Counted from the first letter of the stretch, positions 1 to 11,844 are shown. The stretch is DNA of 64,000 nt from Paralithodes platypus (GCA_032716605.1 CM064495.1:40303903-40367902), one strand, 5' to 3'. Numbers and translations are program-made. The notes: a model not told the origin generated them from the letters alone.

Positions 1-77
<77 letters not shown>
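1..77. repeat. (TG)n microsatellite
   Basis: Uninterrupted TG dinucleotide tract that begins at or before the window edge, so its true length is unknown. Confidence 0.97.
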
Positions 78-80
<3 letters not shown>

Positions 81-1596
81 CCTAACCCCTCTTTACAATA
101 GTGATGAATAATAATGGTTACCTGAGGCTTTCCTTTGCCACCCCCCCCCCCCCTCACCCCTCATTAGACTCCCAACTTTCTTAACTCTCACGTTGTGTAT
201 TTAAACACATTAATATACTTTTGGCAGACTAGAAGAATAAAGAAATCTCCCTCTCCAACCCTTTCCCCTCTCCAAGCTCTAACCCTTCCCCTCCCCAACC
301 TCTAACCCTTCCCCTCCCCAACCTCTAACCCTTCCCCTCCCCAACCTCTAACCCTTTCCCTCCCCAACCCCTTCCCCTCTGCAATCCCTTTCCTATAAAT
401 CACACCCATCAAAACTCCCACATTTCACCCTCCACCTATTGCTAATCATCCCTTCAAAACTAGCACAAGTTTCCCCGTCGCCCCCTTTTCCAAATCCCCA
501 CCCTCCCCCATCATTCTCCCCAGAAAATAACAAAATCTACTTCTCTCTCTCCATTCTCGAAATCCTACATCGTCACCAAACTCAGATATTTTCTACCTCA
601 CCCCTTTCCTAGATCCCCCCCCCCCCCCCCACACACACTTACTGTACAGATCATCCCCCTCACCCATCACAAATCCATCACTGCCCTCCTCCCCTTCACC
701 TATGCCCTGATCATCCACTCACCCCTTCCATGAACCACCCCTTCCCCACCTAACACGTCCCTACTCCCCTCCTCACCTCTCCCAATCACTCTTTCCTCTC
801 TCCCCCAATATCCTCCCTTTCCCTCTTCCATTGATATCATAGCTCGAATAAAACTCTCCTTAACTACTCCAACCCTTACTAAACAGCCCCTCATATTCCA
901 TCCATACCTCCACCCTCAACCCTCAAAAAAAAAAAAAAAATCATCCCTCAACCCTCACTCGCCCTATTTCCCCCATTAAGTATTCCCCAGATCCTTACCT
1001 CCACCTTAACTCTTTCCCTAATCCCGCCTCACCTACATACCTCCTTGCCCCCCCCCCCCCCCACCCCTGCCTTACCCTCTTCTTTCACCCTCATCCAGCC
1101 GTAAATAAAACTCCACTCCAATATTTCTTCGCCCCTACCTTCTCCCTAAACATCCCTCACCCTCCTTCATCCATCCGACTTGCAAATCCTACCCCTTCAC
1201 CCTAGCCATGAATAAAATAACTCCATAATCCCTTCCTCATTCTCAATCCCTAATAGAATTATCCTCTCACTCCCTTTCCATCCTTCCCAGGCATCTCCCA
1301 TCACTCCCCCCCCCCCCCCCTGACCATCCCTTCATGCCCACCTCTCCCCTCCCACCAAACTACCTATATTCCTCCCTCACGTTTCCCCTACTCCAACCCA
1401 ACTCGCCTCTCCCTCACCCTGCAACCTCCTACTACACCCTCTCCACCCCTCCCTTACCACCCCCTCCACCCCTCCATTACCACCCCCTCCCTCCCCCCTT
1501 CTCACATCTCACCTGCCGCCCTCCACTCCAAAACTTTGACAGTAAATAAGGGGGGGGGAGAGAAACGCTGGGGCACCCGAATATCTGCACGGTTAT
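78..1596. repeat. C/T-rich low-complexity tract with 23-bp minisatellite
   Basis: The plus strand is almost entirely C, T and A with very few G for about 1.5 kb. It contains poly-C runs (near 140, 617, 1050 and 1308), a poly-A run (925-941), and a short array of about 4 copies of a 23-bp unit built on CCCTCCCCAACCTCTAACC at 262-375. Short proline/serine-rich ORFs here reflect base composition. No gene is supported. Confidence 0.85.

Positions 1597-1665
<69 letters not shown>
1597..1665. repeat. (GA)n microsatellite
   Basis: GA dinucleotide tract with one C interruption near 1622. Confidence 0.96.
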
Positions 1666-1668
<3 letters not shown>

Positions 1669-2685
1669 CTTTAATATTACGGTACTTGCATCTCAAGCAC
1701 CATTATATGCGATCACGTGAAAAAGTGAGTGGAATAAGATAAGCACTCAATATAGCAAAGATGAATTGAACACAGCTAAGTGAACTATATGATACACCAT
1801 GTACTGTACCAGAATGAACATTGGTACCGGCATAGAGTGTTGTCACCTATTATTATATTACAGAAGACATACCTGTTTGATAACAAAAATAACACCATCT
1901 GAGGAGGAGCACTTTACTAACAACGTTTCACAGATAGCTTCTTCAGGTGACCTGAAGAAGCTATCTGTGAAACGTCAATAGACCCGCATCAAGCCCCCCC
2001 CCCCCCTTTAATAGCCGTTTATCAGAGTGGATGCTGAATATATTACAACCCTTTTTGGCCGGTACCTATTCCTGACATTTATCATGGCTGTTCTGTACTG
2101 TGATAGATGTTGGTGTTGGGTATGGTGAGGGTTGAAGGGTAATGGTAAAGGTCGGAGCCAATATAGCGATTCATCATATACCTGGCTTGCTCATCATCAT
2201 CAGCGGGGTGGTTCATGCTGGTATTTACGTCTATAGGGGGCACCCACTGGGTACTATTCTGGTGTGTGGCCCTCAGTTTGGTCGCAGATATCGTACACCC
2301 CCAAGTCGCCTCAATCTCGGAATTGTGACGGCTATTTTCGTGTGTTCTGGCTTTTATTTCACGGTTTTCTACTCAGATCTGGAAGGTGCTTTAGGTTTAT
2401 AAGGGGCTAAATCTATTTCATTCAACCCTCTGACTATCACATCTACTTCCCAGGCTAAATAAAATCCTCAAATCCTCTAATAACTATAAGTCTATCCATT
2501 ATACTTATACAGTATATTATCCAATACTTATTACCATCAACCGATATTTTCCTGTGTCGAAAACAAACACCTATGATTATTCGACTTTGTTGTTATTGTT
2601 GTTTTATTAGTCTTAGGATCACTAGAAATGGCCAGTGAATAAGACAAATAATGATTTGTCGCCTTTTAGTTGATGCACCTATTTT
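1666..2685. other. Unassigned AT-rich DNA
   Basis: Mostly single-copy-looking sequence holding the perfect palindrome at 1923-1975 and a poly-C run near 1996-2007. An 86-codon plus-strand ORF at 2142-2402 has two hydrophobic stretches, but no family is recognisable and chance cannot be excluded, so it is not called a gene. Confidence 0.5.
1923..1975. repeat. Perfect 53-bp palindrome
   Basis: Two 26-nt arms (1923-1948 and 1950-1975) are exact reverse complements around a single G at 1949. The arms begin ACGTTTCACAGATAGC. The right end continues as GAAACGTCAATA, a 12-mer that recurs near 6751-6762 in the 3' part of a tRNA-derived SINE. This suggests an inverted duplication of a SINE/LINE end; the mechanism is inference. 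Confidence 0.95.
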
Positions 2686-4228
2686 TCTGACAACACCCAC
2701 CAATAGTCCACCATCACTCACCCATCTTTATGACAACATCCACCAATAGTCCACCATCACTCACCCATCTGTATGACAGCATACACCAATAGTTCACCCA
2801 TCACTCACCCATCTTTATGACAACATCCACCAATAGTCCACCCATCACTCACCCATCTGTATGACAACATCCACCAATAGTCCACCATCACTCACCCATC
2901 TGTATGACAGCATACACCAATAGTCCACCATCACTCACCCATCTTTATGACAGCATCCACCAATAGTCCACCCATCACTCACCCATCTTTATGACAACAT
3001 CCACCAATAGTCCACCCATCACTCACCCATCTGTATGACAACATCCACCAATAGTCCACCATCACTCACCCATCTGTATGACAACATCCACCAATAGTCC
3101 ACCCATCACTCACCCATCTGTATAACAGCATACACCAATAGTCCACCATCACTCACCCATCTGTATGACAACATCCACCAATAGTCCACCATCACTCACC
3201 CATCTGTATGACAACATCCACCAATAGTTCACCCATCACTCACCCATCTTTATAACAGCATCCACCAATAGTCCACCATCACTCACCCATCTTTATGACA
3301 ACATAAACCATCACTCACCCATCTTTATGACAACATCCACCAATAGTCCACCCATCTTTATGACAACATCCACCAATAGTCCACCATCACTCACCCATCT
3401 GTATGACAACATCCACCAATAGTCCACCCGTCTGTATGACAGCATCCACCAATAGTCCACCCATCACTCACCCATCTTTATGACAACATCCACCAATAGT
3501 CCACCCATCACTCACCCATCTTTATGACAACATCCACCAATAGTCCACCCATCACTCACCCATCTGTATGACAACATCCACCAATAGTCCACCCGTCTGT
3601 ATGACAGCATCCACCAATAGTCCACCCATCACTCACCCATCTTTATGACAACATCCACCAATAGTCCACCCATCACTCACCCATCTGTATGACAGCATCC
3701 ACCAATAGTCCACCCGTCTGTATGACAGCATCCACCAATAGTCCACCCATCACTCACCCATCTTTATGACAACATCCACCAATAGTCCACCCATCACTCA
3801 CCCATCTGTATGACAACATCCACCAATAGTCCACCCATCACTCACCCGTCTGTATGACAACATCCACCAATAGTCCACCCATCACTCACCCGTCTGTATG
3901 ACAACATCCACCAATAGTCCACCCATCACTCACCCGTCTGTATGACAACATCCACCAATAGTCCACCCATCACTCACCCGTCTGTATGACAACATCCACC
4001 AATAGTCCACCCATCACTCACCCGTCTGTATGACAACATCCACCAATAGTCCACCCATCACTCACCCGTCTGTATGGCAACATCCACCAATAGTCCACCC
4101 ATCACTCACCCGTCTGTATGACAACATCCACCAATAGTCCACCCATCACTCACCCGTCTGTATGACAACATCCACCAATAGTCCACCCATCACTCACCCG
4201 TCTGTATGACAACATCCACCAATAGTCC
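2686..4228. repeat. 44-bp minisatellite, about 35 copies
   Basis: Head-to-tail array of a 43-44 bp unit containing CACCAATAGTCCACCCATCA and CTGTATGACAACATC. Variants include CATC versus CGTC, TTTATG versus TGTATG and CAACATCC versus CAGCATAC. The left two thirds mixes variants and has internal deletions (3300-3440, 3580-3730). From about 3840 the copies are nearly identical, as expected for recent expansion at the right end. Confidence 0.97.
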
Positions 4229-4736
4229 AACAATCTTCTCATTTATTATTGACATTGGCCTGAAAACATTATTCCCGAAATAGTGACCATCAGGTGCTCC
4301 TCATGCATGTGTGTGGTGTTCACATTCACCTTACATCTGCTATGATCTCTTCCTTATATATTATGCCCTGCCCAGTACTGACAATATCTTCTACTTAATG
4401 AAAGGAAAAATCGTCTAGACTCAAATACGTATCACCCACCATCCAAACAACACACACCAACACCAACCCATCTCTTAGCCATACCCCTTCACGCTAAAAA
4501 CAAACTCTACACTGGAAAGAAAAAAACTTAAATCTCGATGCCCCCTCCGCTTCCAGACCTCTAGCGCCCCCCACAGCATCGGGGTAGGGCCATTTAGCAG
4601 ATTTCATTAGCATATCTATTAGGTGGAGTCGCCCGGGGTTCTGATTACCGCGCGGAGGAGGAGTGCCCGCTGGGGACCCATTAATATACGACTCTGCCGG
4701 GCTCAAGGTGCACACAGGGCCCCCGACAGTCATAAC
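4229..4736. other. Unassigned, with GC-rich patch 4540-4735
   Basis: The sequence becomes CpG-rich around 4550-4720, unlike its neighbours, and contains ATTAGCATATCTATTAG and CCATTAATATACG next to GC-rich blocks. Small ORFs overlap on both strands but none matches a known family. It could be a regulatory element; that is speculation. Confidence 0.4.
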
Positions 4737-4759
4737 ACACACACACATACACACACATT

Positions 4760-4833
<74 letters not shown>
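4737..4833. repeat. (CA)n microsatellite
   Basis: CA tract with a few T interruptions at its left end. It abuts the tRNA-like SINE head directly. Confidence 0.96.
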
Positions 4834-4834
<1 letters not shown>

Positions 4835-5068
4835 CCCCGCGGCTAGCTCAGTGGTACCGTTCCCGCCTGCAACCCAGCAGGCCAGGGTTCAAATCTCGCT
4901 TTGGTTGATGAAGGTTTTCTGAGACATAGCCGGCGTTTACCATCTCCCTTGAGCAAGTAGATGGGTAATTGTCATTGATAATAATGTCTAGGAAGCGGGA
5001 CAATACGAGTAAAAACAAACAATTCCTGTCAAACTACAATTATGAATACAATTATGAATACACACACT
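4834..5068 (+). mobile_element. tRNA-derived SINE (family A)
   Basis: A RNA polymerase III promoter is visible: A box TAGCTCAGTGG (4843-4853) and B box GGTTCAAATCT. Between them is an anticodon-arm-like hairpin, GCCTGC/GCAGGC. A mature acceptor stem cannot be formed, so this is not a working tRNA gene. A non-tRNA body follows for about 150 bp and ends near a short ACACAC motif. Only this copy was found in the window, so the 3' boundary is approximate. Confidence 0.75.
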
Positions 5069-5223
5069 AGTGGGGGGGGGGGGGGTTACTAGTGTTTGGG
5101 CCTATGCAGGGGCATCTAGTGATTTATTGTATATATCTAAACTTACTAGAGACTTATTAAACCTCTTCCTCCCAACTTGTCTATGAGAAGCATACTTATT
5201 ATTTCTTATTGTGCCTTACTCCG

Positions 5224-5770
5224 TTAACCCATTCAGTACCAGGGACGTCATATGTTTCAGATTCTGGCAACTATTAGAAGATTGTATTCAGCTTAGGAAG
5301 GACCTCTAGCAACAATAAGGCTTCAATATATCTCGACCCACCCCTTATAACTACCACAGATCTTTCCTTAAGGGAGATATCTACTTGAGGGAATTTTTTC
5401 TGGACTCCTTTCTCCCTCATGTTTAGCCCCATTGTTCTTCTAATTTTAAGACGTTTGCCCCATTATTTTGACGATTTTAAGAACTTTTAACCCATTTCTG
5501 TCAATTTTAAGACCTTTCGTGCCATTTAGGTGTCGATTTTATCCTGGCGAGCGATAGCGAGCCTGTAATTTAAGAGGAACCGGCTTTCAGCCGGGACATT
5601 TTTCTACCGAAAAATGTACAAATTTATCTTGAAAGGGGCTCAAGGGGGTGTAATCTTAAGCTTGAAGGATATCTAGGGACCAAACTAAGAACCTCCCCTT
5701 AAGCTCCATAAACCGTCTATACACAGCTAGATTACAATTAATAAGACGTCGCCGGTACAGTAGGGGTTAA
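5224..5770 (+). mobile_element. TTAA-2 inverted-repeat element, interrupted
   Basis: Starts TTAACCCATTCAGTACC and ends GCCGGTACAGTAGGGGTTAA, forming imperfect inverted ends of about 25 bp. The interior (CTATTAGA, CCACAGATC) matches the copies at 8736, 40987 and 49097. A TTAA-1 element (5368-5702) splits it at a TTAA, where a related uninterrupted copy (8736) has CCTAA at the same place. No coding capacity. Confidence 0.85.
5368..5702 (-). mobile_element. TTAA-1 element, nested in TTAA-2
   Basis: TTAA-bounded element of about 335 bp. Its left end is TTAAGGGAGATATC and its right end is CCTCCCCTTAA. Internal landmarks are CTCCCTCATGTTTAGCCCC, GGCGAGCGATAGCGAGCC, the hairpin CCGGCT-TTC-AGCCGG (5580-5594) and the hairpin TTTTTC-TACC-GAAAAA. 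It is non-coding. Strand is set by calling the end with CCCTAGACTTCCATCAAGC-type sequence the start. Confidence 0.9.
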
Positions 5771-6137
5771 GGGAGCCCACCTCGCTTTTTTTCTCTTTCT
5801 CTCCCTCTCTCTTTGGCTTGTATACAATCGGCCCCATTCAGCCTACTGTTTTAAGACGTTTACCCCCATCCAGGTGTCAATATTTTCCTGGCGAGCGGTA
5901 GCGAGCCAGCATATAAATATTTTTGTTTTGACAGCAAGCTAAATTTGTACATTTTTCGATAGAAAATTGTCTCCGGCGAAGCCGGATTTCTCCATACAAT
6001 GCTGGCTCGCTATCGCTCTCCAGGAATGGGGATAAACGTCTTAAAACAGTTGGCTGAATGGGGCCGAATGGATACAAGCCAGAGAAAGAGAGAAAAGGAT
6101 AAAAATATAAAAAAAAAAAGCAGGTGACCCCCCTTAA
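5767..6137 (+). mobile_element. TTAA-P palindromic element
   Basis: Shares its first TTAA with the last TTAA of the TTAA-2 element to its left. Arms of roughly 90 bp (with GTTTTAAGACGTTTA and CCTGGCGAGCGGTAGCGAGC) recur inverted on the right side, making most of the element one large hairpin. The right arm has a small deletion near 6020. The centre carries TTTTTCGATAGAAAA and CCGGC-GAA-GCCGG. It ends CAGGTGACCCCCCTTAA. No ORF of note. Confidence 0.88.
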
Positions 6138-6600
6138 TAGTGTAGGTCCAAACGGTATTGTAGGTGGTATGAGCCGTAAGAGAGGGGTTGACATTTTGAC
6201 CAGTTCATCCACCCCCCCCCCCCCCCCCCAAGCATAACCCACACCTACACTCTCATTGCCTCACGCCGATCATAACAGGGATAGGGACTGACCAATACAA
6301 TATAACGCAGTCTCTCTCTCTCTCTCTCCATCTTCTTTTTCAACAACAACAACAACAACTATCATAATCAAGCCAACTTCTATATAAGTTACCCATACGA
6401 GCTTCTAACATTAGAAATATCTCCTCCTATTTTATCACACACCCCTCCCTACATGGTCCAACTGGAATATAACCCACACTATTCCTGCGAGTGTGTGACC
6501 TTTAAACCAGGTCAGCCCAGTTTATGCCACACCTACACCTATTGCCGCACTCCGACCATAACAGAAATATGGCCCTTCTCCAATAATATAACCAGCTAAT
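6138..6600. other. Unassigned with short duplicated segment
   Basis: Contains a poly-C run (about 6212-6228), a short CT tract and a (CAA)n tract. Two diverged copies of a roughly 70-bp segment sit at 6238-6304 and 6516-6598, sharing CCACACCTACAC and ATAACAG. The second copy abuts the tRNA-like SINE. Confidence 0.5.
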
Positions 6601-6843
6601 GTTGTTGTTGGGGAGGTGTGGTGGAGTGGTCTTGCCACTGGCCTGGTAATCCAAAGGTCCCGGGTTCAAATCCCGATGTATCAATGGGAAGATATTATTG
6701 GGATGGAATTTGTGCTGTACCTGGTATCAGTGCATTACCACAAGCCCACCGAAACGTCAATAAAATACCCTCATTGTTCCCTGATTAAATAGCACTGTAT
6801 GAATATTCCCATATTCAAAATATGCTATAGGGGTGCAATGCCT
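6601..6843 (+). mobile_element. tRNA-derived SINE (family B)
   Basis: A box TGGTGGAGTGG and B box GGTTCAAATCC are correctly spaced, followed by GATGTATCAATGGGAAG and ATTATTGGGATGGA. The same body with a diverged B box is at 39612-39726. The 3' end here is uncertain; it includes GAAACGTCAATA at 6751-6762. A tRNA-Thr-like origin is possible, but the anticodon arm is too altered to be sure. Confidence 0.72.
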
Positions 6844-7164
6844 GGTGAGTTATCTGCTCAACAGGTGGCGTTGTGTGTGTGTAAGTGTGAGAGTCCGAGT
6901 GTAGGGGGTGAGACAGTGAAGCACGGGAACGAGGTGGCTTCAGAGATGGGGTCGTTTCGGGCCATGAGTGAGCACCGTGCCTCATGTGAAGGCAAGATGG
7001 CAGGTGCTCGTTGTACTCTACGTGCTTCACATGTCTCACTCCCTAGACTGGAACAAGACCTCACGGGCTTCACTGTTCATTGTAAAGCGGTGAATGTTAA
7101 GGCTCTCAGCCTATGCCCGAGAGGAAGTAAGTTGGAATATAGAAAAAAAAAAAAAAAAAAAAAA
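6844..7164 (+). mobile_element. Poly(A) retroposon R1, copy 1
   Basis: A 321-bp unit starts GGTGAGTTATCTGCTCAACA and ends GAAGTAAGTTGGAATATAG plus about 22 A. A nearly identical copy lies in the opposite orientation at 16323-16646. The poly(A) tail indicates retroposition. Its ORF (MSEHRASCEGK onward) is kept in both copies because the copies are young; no protein family is recognised. The tail sequence also ends the SINE at 39612, implying a common LINE partner. Confidence 0.82.
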
Positions 7165-7267
7165 CTCTAGAACCCTAGAATATCATCGCTCGTGTAACCA
7201 AATGTGAACGAGTCAAGTTAAGGGGAAATTTATATATTTATGTATTTATGTATCATTATGTTTATTT
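7165..7267. other. Unassigned AT-rich spacer
   Basis: Short sequence between the retroposon tail and a TTAA-1 fragment. No feature seen. Confidence 0.4.
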
Positions 7268-7402
7268 ATTTTGTATATATTTTCCTCCCTAGACCTCCAT
7301 CAATCCTTCGAGATAAAGTTGTGCCCGGCCGAAGGCCGATTCCTCCTAAATTACAGGCTAGCTATCGTTCACCAGGAAAATGTCTATCTACCCCTATTAT
7401 TT
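7268..7402 (+). mobile_element. TTAA-1 fragment
   Basis: Retains TCCCTAGACCTCCATCAA, CCCGGCCGAAGGCCGATT and a version of the GCTATCGTTCACCAGGAAAA block, with internal deletions and no outer TTAA ends. Confidence 0.8.
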
Positions 7403-7462
7403 TAATGTGCATGAAGGCACAAATTGCAAACTTGTATGTAACAAGTAACCCCCCCCCCCCCC

Positions 7463-7502
7463 AGGTTAAAAGAGTGATAGAGGACAAAATCCAGATACGT
7501 TA
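7463..7502 (-). mobile_element. Fragment of LINE 3' UTR
   Basis: The segment AAAAGAGTGATAGAGGACAA and the following AAATCCAGATACGTT match the 3'-UTR start of the LINE at 57430 (GAAAGAGTGACAGGGCCAAA on the plus strand). Short, so moderate confidence. Confidence 0.5.
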
Positions 7503-8012
7503 GAAGTAATTTAGGTGTGTTGGAAAAAAGTGTGGTGTACTTGTAAAGTATAGTGAACTGAATAGGAGGAGGAGGTGTTTGTGAGAGTTTGCTGGATTAC
7601 TCTCTGTGTAGGTGAGGCACAAATAGAAACAGTGGGGGAAGCCAGGCAAATGAAACAGGAGTTCCAACAACTCCTTGTCATGTGCCTATGGTCTCCCCTG
7701 GATATTACCCTGCTCGATGTGTGCCTACTATCTCCCCATCAGAACAAACTATCTTTCCATCATGTCATCACTACCATCACCACCATTATATCAACCCCAT
7801 ACATCACCATCATCAGTGTTCACAATATTATCCAAATCAATGTGTCACTACAATTTGCCACCATCCAACATCAATGTACACTCCAATACCACCGTAATCA
7901 ACATACAACACCAATGACCATCATAAATAACAACTATATACACAATACATTAAATTACCACTCATCACTTCCACACCATTCAGCATTACAGAAGAGCAAC
8001 ACCAACACCGTG
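7503..8012. other. Unassigned, then CAC/ATC-rich simple DNA
   Basis: Becomes a degenerate CAC/ATC/AAT-rich strand from about 7740. A 157-codon ORF spans it but its composition (His, Thr, Ile, Ser) follows the simple repeat, so no gene is called. Confidence 0.5.
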
Positions 8013-8352
8013 TCATCACTTCCTATCTCACAATTACCACACCACTAACGCGGCATCACAATACACCACCAGTCACCATTTCCAGACCCATCAATCATAA
8101 CATAACCTCATCACCAGCACCACGTCATCACTTCCTATCTCACAATCACCACACCACTAACACGGCATTACAATACACCACCAGTCACCATTTCCAGACC
8201 CATCAATCATAACATAACCTCATCACCAGCACCACGTCATCACTTCCTATCTCTCAATCACCACACCACTAACACAGCATCACAATACACCACCAGTCAC
8301 CACTTCCAGACCATCAATCATAACATAACCTCATCACCAGCACCACGTCATC
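8013..8352. repeat. 112-bp tandem repeat, 3 copies
   Basis: Three highly similar copies of a unit with CATCACTTCCTATCTCACAA, CCAGTCACCATTTCCAGACC and ATAACATAACCTCATCACC, followed by a (CAC)n tract to about 8395. Confidence 0.9.
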
Positions 8353-8735
8353 ACCCATACCACCACCACCATCACCACCACCACCACCACCAGCACGGGC
8401 ACAACAAATCCGGCGATCATGACAGAAATACAACACGGGATTAACCCCTTGATGCCGCCCCCCCCCCCTTCCTCTTTATATGACCCCCCCCCCCCCCCTT
8501 TAAATGGCCCTGTCCCCTCCCTCCCTAAATGGCCCTGTCCCTCCTCCCCATCTCTACCCCTTGCACCCCCCTCCCCACATACCTTGTTGAAGTGCTCTAC
8601 GCTCCCCTAAATGGGTCTCTTAACATTTTCTCTGATCATTTTTTTTCTTCCTGCTGTTTCAATTATGGCGGCTTAATAACACTTCCCTTGTCCTCTTTGC
8701 TTTTTCATTTCCCCCTCCACTAATGTCTTCATTTG
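8353..8735. repeat. (CAC)n and poly-C-rich low-complexity DNA
   Basis: Holds CAC triplets, several 8-16 nt poly-C runs (8458-8500) and pyrimidine-rich sequence. Small ORFs are compositional. Confidence 0.6.
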
Positions 8736-8949
8736 TTAACCCTTTCAAGCTCCAATACGCGTTTCTGTTATGTTTTCTGGCTACTATTAGACAATTTTAT
8801 TCAGATTAGTAACGGTATATGGAAGTCAAAGGGTTGATTGAGATAGTCTGTACCCTATTAATACTCACAGATCCTTCCTAAGCTGCATATAATCGTCTAA
8901 TGATAGCCAAAATAAATTGCTAAAACGCGTCGGCGCTTGAAGGGGTTAA
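8736..8949 (+). mobile_element. TTAA-2 element
   Basis: A 214-bp element with TTAA at both ends. The left end is TTAACCCTTTCAAGCTCC and the right end is GTCGGCGCTTGAAGGGGTTAA. The interior has GGCTACTATTAGACAATTTT and CAGATCCTTCCTAAGCTGC, the uninterrupted form of the site that carries an insertion in the copy at 5224. Confidence 0.85.
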
Positions 8950-9499
8950 TATTATACTTCTATTATGCTACAGTCCTCTTTCCACGCACTCTTCTGACTT
9001 GGCTCCCTTCTCCAACCCTTCCTGAGAAAAGTGATTTCATTCGCCACGAGATTTAACTTGCCACCTATACTATTTATCATGAGTATACCTTCTGGAGCAG
9101 CATACCTGGCGGGAAATGGCATCCTTTACCAGGTGAGTTCTGGGTACTTAAATGGAAAGCAATAGAACTAGTGTGTCTTCATCATAGTAATACTAATTGT
9201 TCATAAATAACAACATATTTTGCCATAATATACTCATAATAGCTGAATAATCAAGATTTGGACATGACAATTTACCGTCAGCTAGAATGAACTAGAATAT
9301 AGTTTCCATTTGGTTTAATTTCTTTCTAGTAATACTTATGAATCCTCCAGTTCCTTGTTTAAGCTACTGTACATCTATCTATCTGGGATTTATCCTCAGA
9401 GTGGTCAAGGATTCTATGCTGTATTTGATGTCAATACAATGTGCATAACTGAATATTAGCAATGATAATAATAGAGATACTAAGATATTTGCCTTCTGA
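8950..9499. other. Unassigned AT-rich DNA
   Basis: No ORF, repeat copy or RNA gene recognised. Confidence 0.5.
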
Positions 9500-10258
<759 letters not shown>

Positions 10259-11278
10259 CGTTTACAGTGTATTAGTGTGTTCGTATGAGTGTTCTTGGGT
10301 GAAGTTTACAGTGTATTAGTGTGTTCGTATGAGTGTTCTTGGGTGAAGTTTACAGTGTATTAGTGTGTTCGTATGAGTGTTCTTGGGTGAAGTTTACAGT
10401 GTATTAGTGTGTTCGTATGAGTGTTCTTGAGTGAAGTTTACAGTGTATTAGTGTGTTCGTATGAGTGTTCTTGGGTGAAGTTTACAGTGTATTAGTGTGT
10501 TCGTATGAGTGTTCTTGGGTGAAGTTTACAGTGTATTAGTGTGTTCGTATGAGTGTTCTTGGGTGTGTGTTTACAGTGTATTAGTGTGTTCGTATGAGTG
10601 TTCTTGGGTGAAGTTTACAGTGTATTAGTGTGTTCGTATGAGTGTTCTTGGGTGAAGTTTACAGTGTATTAGTGTGTTCGTATGAGTGTTCTTGGGTGTG
10701 TGTTTACAATGTATTAGTGTGTTCGTATGAGTGTTCTTGGGTGAAGTTTACAGTGTATTAGTGTGTTCGTATGAGTGTTCTTGGTGTGTTTACAGTGTAT
10801 TAGTGTGTTCGTATGAGTGTTCTTGGGTGAAGTTTACAGTGTATTAGTGTGTTCGTATGAGTGTTCTTGGGTGAAGTTTACAGTGTATTAGTGTGTTCGT
10901 ATGAGTGTGCTTGGGTGTGTTTACAGTGTATTAGTGTGTTCGTATGAGTGTTCTTGGGTGAAGTTTACAGTGTATTAGTGTGTTCGTATGAGTGTTCTTG
11001 GGTGAAGTTTACAGTGTATTAGTGTGTTCGTATGAGTGTTCTTGGGTGAAGTTTACAGTGTATTAGTGTGTTCGTATGAGTGTTCTTGGGTGAAGTTTAC
11101 AGTGTATTAGTGTGTTCGTATGAGTGTTCTTGGGTGTGTGTTTACAGTGTATTAGTGTGTTCGTATGAGTGTTCTTGGGTGTGTGTTTACAGTGTATTAG
11201 TGTGTTCGTATGAGTGTTCTTGGGTGAAGTTTACAGTGTATTAGTGTGTTCGTATGAGTGTTCTTGGGTGAAGTTTGA
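10259..11278. repeat. 44-bp minisatellite, about 23 copies
   Basis: Tandem unit with GTTTACAGTGTATTAGTGTG and TTCGTATGAGTGTTCTTGGG. Units end either TGAA or TGTGT, and the two classes are interspersed. Copies are otherwise almost identical, suggesting recent homogenisation. Confidence 0.97.
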
Positions 11279-11318
11279 TATGTTTGGGACCCTAGGTTAA
11301 CTATAAGACTAGCTGGGG

Positions 11319-11705
11319 TTAAAGGGGGTCACCGGATTTGTTTTATCTTTCTCTCCTTTTCTCTCTTTCCCTGGCTTGTATCCATTCGACCCCATTCAGC
11401 CAACTGTTTTAAGACGTTTATCCCCATCCAGGTGTCGATTTCTTCCTGGCGAGCGATAGCGAGCCAGCATTGTATGGAGGAATCCGGCTTCGCCGGAGAA
11501 ATTTTCTATCGAAAAATGTACAAATTTAGCTTACTGTCAAAACAAAAATATATATATACTGGCTCGCTACCGCTCGCCAGGAAAATATTGACACCTGGAT
11601 GGGGGTAAACGTCTTAAAACAGTAGGCTGAATGAGGCAGAATGGATATTAGCCAGAGAAAGAGAGAAAAGGAGAGAAAGATAAAACAAATACGGTGTCCC
11701 CTTAA
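11319..11705 (+). mobile_element. TTAA-P palindromic element
   Basis: TTAA at both ends (TTAAAGGGGGTCACC and GGTGTCCCCTTAA). Long arms carry GTTTTAAGACGTTTATCCCC and CCTGGCGAGCGATAGCGAGC on the left, with reverse complements on the right. The centre has CCGGC-TTC-GCCGG, TTTTCTATCGAAAAATGTAC and a short TA run. AGGTTAAC lies outside on the left and GTTAACCT on the right, hinting that it sits inside an older inverted element. Confidence 0.9.
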
Positions 11706-11844
11706 AACTGGGAATGGTAGACTGCGTTAACCTAAATAATACAATAGCCTTCTTGAACTAGTATAGATATAGTAGAAATGAAACCGCTTCAACAAAGCTT
11801 AGTAAATTGTATCCCCTATAGCAAGTAATTGTACCGTAGTGGTT
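11706..11844. other. Unassigned spacer
   Basis: AT-rich, no feature recognised. Confidence 0.4.

Noticed and set aside
2142..2402. 86-codon ORF with hydrophobic segments
   Set aside because: It could be a small membrane protein by composition, but no homology is recognised and the length is within chance expectation.
2686..4228. CRISPR-like regular array
   Set aside because: Units are contiguous tandem repeats without unique spacers, in eukaryotic repeat-rich DNA.
4834..4908. Functional tRNA gene
   Set aside because: A and B boxes are present but the acceptor stem cannot pair and a SINE-like body follows.
4494..4922. Overlapping ORFs on both strands in the GC-rich patch
   Set aside because: They run into the (CA)n tract, oppose one another and match no family.
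6799..7170. Conserved 123-codon protein shared with 16235-16525
   Set aside because: The shared protein is explained by two young copies of one poly(A) retroposon. The poly-lysine end is the poly(A) tail, so coding function is not supported.
10259..11278. CRISPR-like regular array
   Set aside because: Same reason: a head-to-tail minisatellite with near-identical units and no unique spacers.
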